Source: Candidatus Eisenbergiella stercorigallinarum
Lineage (GTDB): Bacteria; Bacillota; Clostridia; Lachnospirales; Lachnospiraceae
Length of the DNA stretch: 6,009 nucleotides
Direction: 5' to 3'
Assembly (NCBI GenBank): GCA_019120525.1
Contig: DWUW01000272.1
Location: 1 to 6,009 of the forward strand
A program made the position numbers and the translations under genes. The notes beneath the pieces were generated by a model that did not search any database, was not told the DNA's origin, and saw only the letters and a list, made by a program, of their open reading frames with translations. Shown piece after piece: positions 1 to 4,378 of the stretch. The first letter of the stretch is position 1; every line of letters starts with the position of its first letter.

Positions 1-526
1 GGATCCTGCTCTTGTCGATCTGGACCGTTTCGCTCGGGGCCAGATCATCCGCCAGCAGGATCACAGGTTCGTCCGAAACGATCCCTTCCTCCCCCGCCCC
101 GGCGAGGATTCCCGCCACCCGCCTGGAAATATCCAGAACATCGGCGCTTCTTGCCTGCATATAATCGTCATCCATGGACGCGAACATCTGCGCGAAGCGT
201 TCTCCGGTCACGCTCACCGCGTACGCGGCATTTACGCCCGTACCGCGGATCTCCTCCCGGATGGCGTCCAGATAATCTCCGTCGTCCAGCATGATCCTGT
301 GCACCTCAAAGATCATCGCCTGCTCTTCCCCGGCTTCCTTTACCGCTTTCTCATACAGGACGTCAAGCTGCCCGCAGGCCTTCTGTCTCGCTTCCTCAAA
401 TCTCGCGATCTCCGCTTCGGGATCCGCGACCGTTTCCTGCGTCAGGACAAACTCTTTTTTGCGGTACAGGTATATCTTTCCGGCCGCAATCCCTTTTAAC
501 ACGCTTTTTCCGGAACATTTTACCAT
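1..526 (-). CDS. ptsI: PTS Enzyme I (phosphoenolpyruvate-protein phosphotransferase), N-terminal 175 residues, cut by the window edge
   Basis: Enzyme I takes phosphate from phosphoenolpyruvate and passes it to HPr, the first cytoplasmic step of PTS sugar uptake. Translating back from ATG at 524-526 gives MVKCSGKSVLKGIAAGKIYL, the usual EI opening (GIAAG near residue 12). A long charged helical stretch follows (residues about 35-125), containing EEQAMIFEVHRIMLDD, which resembles the EI HPr-binding region. The visible end has DVLDISRRV (about residues 131-139) and LLADDLAPSETVQID (about 157-171), both typical of EI. The reading frame is open to base 1, so roughly two thirds of the protein, including the phosphorylated histidine expected about 10-15 residues further on, lies outside the window. 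A strong AAGGAGAG ribosome binding site is at 533-540. It lies 19 nt downstream of the crr stop and is clearly the same operon. Identity is confident; activity cannot be judged from this fragment. Confidence 0.93.
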   Translation of the reverse strand, partial: MVKCSGKSVLKGIAAGKIYLYRKKEFVLTQETVADPEAEIARFEEARQKACGQLDVLYEKAVKEAGEEQAMIFEVHRIMLDDGDYLDAIREEIRGTGVNAAYAVSVTGERFAQMFASMDDDYMQARSADVLDISRRVAGILAGAGEEGIVSDEPVILLADDLAPSETVQIDKSRI

Positions 527-545
527 CGTCAGCTCTCCTTTGGCC

Positions 546-1028
546 CTATTTTTCGATTTCCAGGCAGGTATCTCCCGGCTTTACATGGATCCCAGTCTTT
601 CCCGTCACACTGGCGTAATCCGTCGTATTGCAGATAATCACCGGCGTAATGCAGTCATACCCGTCCCTGCGGATCGCCTCCAGGTCAGCTTCGATCAGGG
701 CGTCCCCCTTCTTCACCTTCTGTCCGGTCTGCGCCAGGATCCGAAAATGCCTTCCTTCCAGCTTCACCGTATCCAGGCCGATGTGGATCAGCACCTCCAC
801 GCCATCCTCCGTCGTAAGCGCCACCGCATGCCCTGTGGGGAATACGGTTCCGATCTCTCCGTCCGCAGGCGCGTAGAACATTCCCTTTTCCGGGATAATG
901 GCAACTCCCTTTCCCAGGACCTCGCCGCTGAACGTGGGATCGTTCACCTCTGACAGCGGAACGCATTCCCCTTCTGCCGGAGAAGCGACCGTAATTCCTT
1001 TTTTCTTCATGAAATCAAATAAGCCCAT
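546..1028 (-). CDS. crr: PTS glucose-type IIA protein (EIIA-Glc), standalone
   Basis: Small cytoplasmic phosphocarrier of 160 aa, the normal length for single-domain IIA-Glc. It accepts phosphate from HPr and hands it to a IIB domain. The fold motifs are in order: VASPAEGECVPLSEVNDPTFS (split across residues 14-34), a GKGVAIIPEKG turn (about 39-49), FYAPADGEIGTVFPTGHAVAL with the assisting histidine H67, then GVEVLIHIGLDTVKL with the expected phosphorylated histidine H82, and GQKVKKGDALIEADL (about 102-116). H67 and H82 correspond to H75 and H90 of E. coli IIA-Glc. The start has ribosome binding site AAAGGAAGG at 1036-1044. The gene overlaps the end of the antiterminator gene by 14 nt, suggesting translational coupling, and precedes ptsI by 19 nt. 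In Bacillota this domain is often fused to IIC/IIB; here it is free, so it may serve several transporters, which is inference. Confidence 0.95.
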   Translation of the reverse strand: MGLFDFMKKKGITVASPAEGECVPLSEVNDPTFSGEVLGKGVAIIPEKGMFYAPADGEIGTVFPTGHAVALTTEDGVEVLIHIGLDTVKLEGRHFRILAQTGQKVKKGDALIEADLEAIRRDGYDCITPVIICNTTDYASVTGKTGIHVKPGDTCLEIEK

Positions 1029-1890
1029 CTGTCAACCTTCCTTTCTTCCCTTCCTGCCCTGCGACATCTGAAGCCTGCTTCAGCCAGAGCGCCAGATTGA
1101 TCCGTTCCTCTTGCGTCATCCTGCACTGATACTTCCTGCTGACAAAATCCTGCACCCTTCCCGCCGAAGCGTATTCCTCCCGGAAATGCTCCCTGACAAA
1201 CCCTTCCAGCGCCGGATCCTTCGGCCGCTCTTCCGGCGGCAGGAGCAGCAGCCTGTGGGCAAGAAATTTCAGATTGGATAAGAGGCAGTCCCTTCTGTAG
1301 GAATCCTCCTTCGGCAATGGCAGCTCCCGTTCCAGAATCCCGACCATATCCTGCAGGAGGCTGGTCATGGACCAGGCGTCCCTGACCTTGATGTCAAATT
1401 CCGCGTCCACCAGATGAATGGCTATGGACGCCGCCTCATCATCCGGAAGCCGGATCCCGGAACGCTGTTCGATCAGATCGAGCGCGTACATCCCGATCCC
1501 GAATTCCTCCGGATAGAACCGCTTGATCTCCCGATACAACGCGTTGGAAAAGACCATCCCTTCCTTGAACCGCCCGATCGCGAAACCGATATGGTCGGTC
1601 AGCGTCAGATAAACGCTCTGGCTGAGCCTGGCATTCATCCGTTCCTTCGCAAAGGAAATGATATCCGCGGATATCCGGATATATTCCAGAGGCATGCTTT
1701 CCAGCAGGTCCTCAAAGCGCTCCCGCACATCCCGGTTTTCCAGGCGGAAGATCTTATCAATATCCTCCTCCCGCACCGTCTGGCCCGGTTTCTTCTGGAA
1801 ACCGATCCCGCGCCCCATAACGATGATTTCCTTATGATCCGCATCCCAGGAGGATACGACGTTATTGTTGATCACCTTCGCGATAATCAT
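1015..1890 (-). CDS. BglG/LicT-family transcriptional antiterminator (RNA-binding CAT domain plus two PRDs)
   Basis: 291-aa cytoplasmic regulator of the usual family length (about 280). The RNA-binding domain is residues 1-55: MIIAKVINNNVVSS, then EIIVMGRGIGFQKKPGQ, close to LicT. PRD1 (about 65-170) has H100 in LTDHIGFAI and H159 in SIAIHLVDAE, the two expected phosphorylation sites. PRD2 (about 172-280) is unusual: the family's THLKFFAQR-like site reads SNLKFLAHR (N206), and the YLTIHI-like site reads NLALWL (W269), so both expected histidines are missing; H212 is nearby but in a different position. When dephosphorylated on PRD1 such proteins dimerise and bind a RAT RNA, preventing termination; a RAT sits in this gene's own leader. 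I chose ATG 1890 over an in-frame ATG at 1935 because the family begins at MxIAKVINNN, GGGAG at 1897-1901 is well placed, and the longer start falls inside the terminator. LicT- versus GlcT-type specificity is discussed under the RAT. Confidence 0.93.
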   Translation of the reverse strand: MIIAKVINNNVVSSWDADHKEIIVMGRGIGFQKKPGQTVREEDIDKIFRLENRDVRERFEDLLESMPLEYIRISADIISFAKERMNARLSQSVYLTLTDHIGFAIGRFKEGMVFSNALYREIKRFYPEEFGIGMYALDLIEQRSGIRLPDDEAASIAIHLVDAEFDIKVRDAWSMTSLLQDMVGILERELPLPKEDSYRRDCLLSNLKFLAHRLLLLPPEERPKDPALEGFVREHFREEYASAGRVQDFVSRKYQCRMTQEERINLALWLKQASDVAGQEGKKGRLTDGLI

Positions 1891-1924
1891 ATCGGACTCC
1901 CAACAGCCTGCCCTTCCGGTAAAT

Positions 1925-2007
1925 AAAAAAACCAAATCTTACGAACCAACCGGCTATACCGGCCGTGCCGGAATCCCCTATCCGATCCATTCATAAAATC
2001 TGGTTTT
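1925..2007 (-). terminator. Conditional intrinsic terminator in the antiterminator leader, mutually exclusive with the RAT
   Basis: In the minus-strand transcript the arm AAAACCAGATTTTATGAA (positions 2007 to 1990) pairs fully with TTCGTAAGATTTGGTTTT (1945 to 1928): 18 pairs, three of them G-U, followed by a run of seven U (1931 to 1925). The loop of about 44 nt holds its own GC-rich hairpin, CCGGC-ACG-GCCGG (1971 to 1959). The first six bases of the 5' arm, AAAACC, are the last six of the RAT, so the two structures cannot form together. The U run ends 34 nt before the antiterminator start codon, so termination would prevent expression of the whole operon. Confidence 0.9.
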
Positions 2008-2029
2008 GCCTGCCTGACAGTAACAATCC
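2002..2029 (-). promoter_or_regulatory. Ribonucleic antiterminator (RAT) of the LicT/BglG class
   Basis: Read on the minus strand, the 28-nt element begins GGATTGTTACTG and ends GCAGGCAAAACC, with a four-base TCAG between. Both halves match the known LicT/BglG RAT consensus base for base as I recall it; the GlcT type differs at several of these positions. The apical stem is CUG/CAG and the base is GG/CC. Binding of the antiterminator would hold this hairpin and block the overlapping terminator. Its place ahead of the antiterminator's own gene implies positive autoregulation. Confidence 0.93.
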
Positions 2030-2046
2030 ATCTCTATTTCATCTGT

Positions 2047-2066
2047 CGCCCGGCATCCCGCCGGCG
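2047..2066 (-). other. GC-rich hairpin near the 5' end of the PTS operon leader
   Basis: The leader RNA folds here as CG-CCGGC, loop GGGAT, GCCGG, one bulged G, CG. It lies between the predicted transcription start (about 2078) and the RAT. No U run follows, so it is not a terminator. It could protect the 5' end or help the RAT fold, but nothing in the sequence decides this. Confidence 0.4.
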
Positions 2067-2084
2067 CTTTCTTCATGCACACCA

Positions 2085-2113
2085 AGCATATCAAACGTGC
2101 CCGGAAATGTCAA
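2085..2113 (-). promoter_or_regulatory. Sigma-A-type promoter of the antiterminator-crr-ptsI operon
   Basis: On the minus strand, TTGACA (2113 to 2108) is followed after exactly 17 nt by TATGCT (2090 to 2085). The start of transcription would be near 2078, giving a leader of about 188 nt that contains the RAT and terminator. The -35 is a perfect consensus match and the -10 matches at four of six positions. Confidence 0.82.
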
Positions 2114-2122
2114 GCGTTTTCG
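2109..2122 (-). promoter_or_regulatory. Possible cre (CcpA-binding) site over the -35 of the PTS operon
   Basis: CGAAAACGCTTGAC on the minus strand agrees with the cre consensus TGWAARCGYTWNCW at 11 of 14 positions. The core GAAAACGCTT is intact and the mismatches are at the ends. It overlaps five bases of the -35 hexamer, where CcpA binding would repress. This is a pattern match only. Confidence 0.35.
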
Positions 2123-2230
2123 GCATTTTGTTCTTTTTCATTTCCATCTTTTCGCTTTTTGTGTATATTTTAAACACGCCTGCCCCATTTCTCCCCCGAA
2201 AGCATATCCAATTATCCCAATAGATATCGA

Positions 2231-2259
2231 TTTCCTGATCCGGCGAATTATGTTATAAT
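2231..2259 (+). promoter_or_regulatory. Extended -10 promoter for the first SGNH hydrolase gene
   Basis: A perfect TATAAT at 2254-2259 is preceded by TGT (2251-2253), an extended -10. The best -35 at a 17-nt spacing is TTTCCT (2231-2236), a weak match, which extended -10 promoters tolerate. Transcription would begin near 2266, about 35 nt before the start codon. It faces away from the PTS operon promoter, with about 120 AT-rich bases between the two -35 regions. Confidence 0.7.
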
Positions 2260-2300
2260 GAATGTCATAAACTATAACAATCAGATGAACAGGAGTATTC

Positions 2301-3215
2301 ATGAGAACGAGAATCTATTTCCCCGTTATGGCTTTTTTACTGTCCCTTTCCATCCTGTTTTCCGGCTGTTCTTCCCTCTCCGGCACGGATGGGGCCGTTC
2401 CCCAGGAAACGGCCAGACCGCAGGAGACCGCGCAGGAAGACGGAAAGGAAAACGCTTCCGAGCCGCAGGTTTCCCAGAACCAGGCTCCCCGGGATCTGTC
2501 CGGCCTGAAGCTCTCCATCCTCGGGGACAGCATTTCCACCTTCGACGGCTATATCCCAACAGACTACAATATCTTTTATCCGGGCAACGGCGATATCAGC
2601 ACGGTGGAAAAGACCTGGTGGTGGCAGGTAATGGATACGACAGGAATGGAGCTGAATGCCAATGCCTCCTCCTCCAATACCACCGTTACGGGGGATTCCC
2701 TTGATACGACCGGAAGCGCCCCCGGCTGCAGCACCAAGCGGATGATCGACCTGACGCCGGGAGACGACGGCCCCGCTCCGGACATCCTGATCGTTTTCAT
2801 GGGAACAAATGATTTTCTCAGAAGCGTTGAGCTTGGGACCTTCACAGAGCCCTCCGCGCAGGATGAAGGGATCGCGGAAAATTTCTGCGACGCATATGAG
2901 CTCATGATCCAGAAGCTCAATGCCCTGTATCCCAATGCTGAGATCTATTTCTGTACGCTACCGGAAACGAACGCGGGAGATGTGGATGAATATCCGGAAT
3001 CCTATCCTGCCACCAATAAAAACGGCAATACCATCGGTGATTTCAACGCGGAAATCGCGACGATCGCTTCCGCCTACAGCTATCCGGTCATTGATATACA
3101 CGACTGCGGCATCACCTATGAAACGCTGGGACAATATACCAGCGACGGGGTGCATCCGAACGCGGAAGGCGCAAAGCTAATCGCGGAATATGTCATCAAC
3201 GCCCTTCTTTACTGA
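2301..3215 (+). CDS. SGNH/GDSL-family hydrolase, predicted surface lipoprotein
   Basis: 304 aa. The N-terminus is a lipoprotein signal: MRTR, a hydrophobic core, then LFSGC with lipid-accepting C23. A Ser/Gln/Glu-rich linker (about 24-66) leads to the hydrolase domain (about 69-304). Catalytic blocks are visible: block I ILGDSIS with nucleophile S77, block III MGTND with N170, block V DGVHP with D282 and H285. In the block II region, where many relatives have a WSGS-like motif with an oxyanion glycine, it reads NASSSNTTV (about 121-129), apparently Asn for Gly. Such enzymes hydrolyse esters, often acetyl groups on glycans; the substrate here is unknown. ATG 2301 has AGGAG at 2291-2295. The downstream gene, about 100 nt away, is a close paralogue over the whole catalytic domain. 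No convincing terminator lies between them. Three cysteines (C143, C218, C269) are shared with the paralogue. Family assignment is firm; role is inferred. Confidence 0.9.
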   Translation: MRTRIYFPVMAFLLSLSILFSGCSSLSGTDGAVPQETARPQETAQEDGKENASEPQVSQNQAPRDLSGLKLSILGDSISTFDGYIPTDYNIFYPGNGDISTVEKTWWWQVMDTTGMELNANASSSNTTVTGDSLDTTGSAPGCSTKRMIDLTPGDDGPAPDILIVFMGTNDFLRSVELGTFTEPSAQDEGIAENFCDAYELMIQKLNALYPNAEIYFCTLPETNAGDVDEYPESYPATNKNGNTIGDFNAEIATIASAYSYPVIDIHDCGITYETLGQYTSDGVHPNAEGAKLIAEYVINALLY

Positions 3216-3251
3216 AGCGGTTTCTTTTGCCGGAGGCCTGTTTCCGGACGC

Positions 3252-3279
3252 TTGACAAACTCCTTTTTTATGTGATACG
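3252..3279 (+). promoter_or_regulatory. Probable promoter of the second SGNH hydrolase gene
   Basis: A perfect TTGACA at 3252-3257 is followed after 16 nt by GATACG (3274-3279), a weak -10 with an upstream TG at 3271-3272 (extended -10). Transcription would begin near 3286, leaving a leader of about 35 nt. A second -10-like hexamer, TACAAT at 3285-3290, lacks a good -35. With either, the transcript would begin after the 5' arm of the inverted repeat described next. Confidence 0.5.
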
Positions 3280-3313
3280 GTGGTTACAATCCATATCATT
3301 AAAAAAGGAGTTT
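3257..3313 (+). repeat. Perfect 14-bp inverted repeat covering the ribosome binding site of the second hydrolase gene
   Basis: AAACTCCTTTTTTA (3257-3270) and TAAAAAAGGAGTTT (3300-3313) are exact reverse complements separated by 29 nt. The 3' arm holds the AGGAG ribosome binding site (3306-3310), 9 nt before ATG 3320. The 5' arm lies between the -35 and -10 of the predicted promoter. An RNA reading through from the upstream gene could fold and hide the ribosome binding site, whereas RNA starting at the local promoter would lack the 5' arm. The T run 3311-3315 means the same fold could also act as a weak terminator of the upstream unit. At DNA level it might instead be an operator. Confidence 0.75.
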
Positions 3314-3319
3314 TTACAT

Positions 3320-4225
3320 ATGATGAAAAAGTTTCTGACAGCATCCCTTTTTTCCGCCGCAGCGGCCCTGACGCTGACCTTCGGCGCCGTCCCTCTGAAT
3401 GTCCATGCCGCAGAGGCCGTTCCCTCCGCGCAGGCTGCCGTTTCCGCCCCCGTTTCCGTCCCGGCGCAGGCGGATCCGGCTGTTTCCGCCCCGGCTGCCG
3501 TTTCCCTTCAGGGAAAGAAGCTCTCCATTCTCGGCGACAGCATTTCTACTTTTACAGGAACCATGCCCGCTGACTATAACCTTTATTATCCGGAGCACGG
3601 AGATATCCCGAACGCTTCCCAGACCTGGTGGGGGCAGCTTCTTACGAATACCGGCATGGTGCTCTGCCGCAACGCTTCCTCCGCCAATACCGATGTGGCC
3701 GGCAATTCCCTTGCCCTGGACGGATCCGCTCCCGGCTGCAGCATCCGCCGCATTGTGGACCTGAAAGGAATCGATGGAAGCAATCCGGATGTTATCGTGA
3801 TCTATATGGGGATCAACGACTTCGCCAGAAGCCGTACGCTTGGTTCCTTCACCGCTCCCGGCGTCCAGACGGAAGGCGAGGTCACGGTCTTTACCGACGC
3901 TTATGAGCTGATGCTTCAGAAGATCAAAATCCTCTATCCGGCAGCTTCCATCTATTGCTGCACGCTTCTGGAGCGCTGCGATATGGAAGGCAATACCGGA
4001 GCCCCTTCTGTAAATCTCAACGGCAATACGGTCGCGGATTTCAACACGCAGATCAAAGCCATCGCGAAGGCCTACGGCGCTTCTGTCATCGACTTTTATA
4101 ACTGCGGCATCAATTATACCAACCTGGATCTGTTCACGGTGGACGGTATCCATCCTACCTGGATCGCCGCCGGCGTGCTTGGGCAGTGCGCTTCCCAGAC
4201 GCTGCTCTCCTCTGTTGCCGGCTGA
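3320..4225 (+). CDS. SGNH/GDSL-family hydrolase, predicted secreted paralogue of the upstream lipoprotein
   Basis: 301 aa. It has a Sec signal peptide (MMKKF, hydrophobic core, likely cut after VHA at residue 30), then an Ala/Val/Pro/Ser-rich linker (about 31-63). The hydrolase domain (about 66-301) has block I ILGDSIS with S74, block III MGIND with N166, and block V DGIHP with D275 and H278, so the catalytic set is complete. Block II reads NASSANTDV, again without the usual glycine. It shares long stretches with the upstream gene, such as KLSILGDSISTF, GSAPGCS, YELM.QK and NGNT..DFN, and is clearly a tandem duplicate. No lipobox or cell-wall sorting motif is seen, so it is probably released or held by uncleaved signal. 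An in-frame ATG at 3227 was rejected because signal and ribosome binding site fit 3320; ATG 3323 is also possible. Substrate is unknown; extracellular deacylation of a glycan or similar is inference. Confidence 0.9.
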   Translation: MMKKFLTASLFSAAAALTLTFGAVPLNVHAAEAVPSAQAAVSAPVSVPAQADPAVSAPAAVSLQGKKLSILGDSISTFTGTMPADYNLYYPEHGDIPNASQTWWGQLLTNTGMVLCRNASSANTDVAGNSLALDGSAPGCSIRRIVDLKGIDGSNPDVIVIYMGINDFARSRTLGSFTAPGVQTEGEVTVFTDAYELMLQKIKILYPAASIYCCTLLERCDMEGNTGAPSVNLNGNTVADFNTQIKAIAKAYGASVIDFYNCGINYTNLDLFTVDGIHPTWIAAGVLGQCASQTLLSSVAG

Positions 4226-4278
4226 GCATCAGGAAAATCCTTCTTCCGCACAGATACTGCCATTCTGTGGAATAATCG

Positions 4279-4332
4279 ATAAGAAGCTCCCTGGATTGTC
4301 TGCATCCGCAAACATTCCAGGGAGCTTCTTAT
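4279..4332. terminator. Bidirectional intrinsic terminator between convergent units
   Basis: ATAAGAAGCTCCCTGGA (4279-4295) and TCCAGGGAGCTTCTTAT (4316-4332) form a perfect 17-bp stem with a 20-nt loop. On the plus strand it is followed by the T-rich but interrupted GTTATTATAAT and lies 53 nt after the second hydrolase stop. On the minus strand it lies 46 nt beyond the permease stop and is followed by CGATTATTCC. The U runs are imperfect on both sides, but stem length and position fit a shared terminator. Confidence 0.82.
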
Positions 4333-4378
4333 TGTTATTATAATATCTGCCAGACCCGGCATGGTTTCCTTTCATCCG

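Noticed and set aside
291..953. Long open frame on the plus strand opposite ptsI and crr
   Set aside because: It is antisense to two confidently identified genes, has no family resemblance and a composition (Ser/Arg/Leu-rich) typical of a shadow frame.
1414..1926. Plus-strand open frame opposite the antiterminator gene
   Set aside because: It lies entirely over the antisense of a recognised gene and shows no domain or convincing ribosome binding site.
1891..1935. 15-residue upstream extension of the antiterminator from ATG 1935
   Set aside because: The family starts at the MxIAKVINNN motif, a good ribosome binding site is in front of ATG 1890, and the extension would run into the terminator stem and U run.
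1965..2258. Plus-strand open frame in the intergenic region
   Set aside because: The region is explained by the RAT, terminator and promoters of the opposite strand; the encoded peptide has no recognisable domain and no ribosome binding site.
2258..2704. Plus-strand frame overlapping the first hydrolase gene
   Set aside because: It begins inside the TATAAT of the predicted promoter, upstream of the likely transcription start, and overlaps a well-supported lipoprotein gene in another frame.
3215..3253. Possible terminator after the first hydrolase gene (AAGCG/CGCTT outside CCGGA/TCCGG)
   Set aside because: The stems are only 5 bp each with unpaired bases between, and no U run follows directly; too weak to call.
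3314..4153. Long minus-strand open frame opposite the second hydrolase
   Set aside because: It is a shadow of a GC-rich gene with strong third-position bias; the product is Gly/Asp/Arg-rich without recognisable motifs.
4249..4269. Small hairpin CACAGA/TCTGTG before the convergent terminator
   Set aside because: Six pairs with a nine-base loop and no U run; likely chance beside a much stronger stem.
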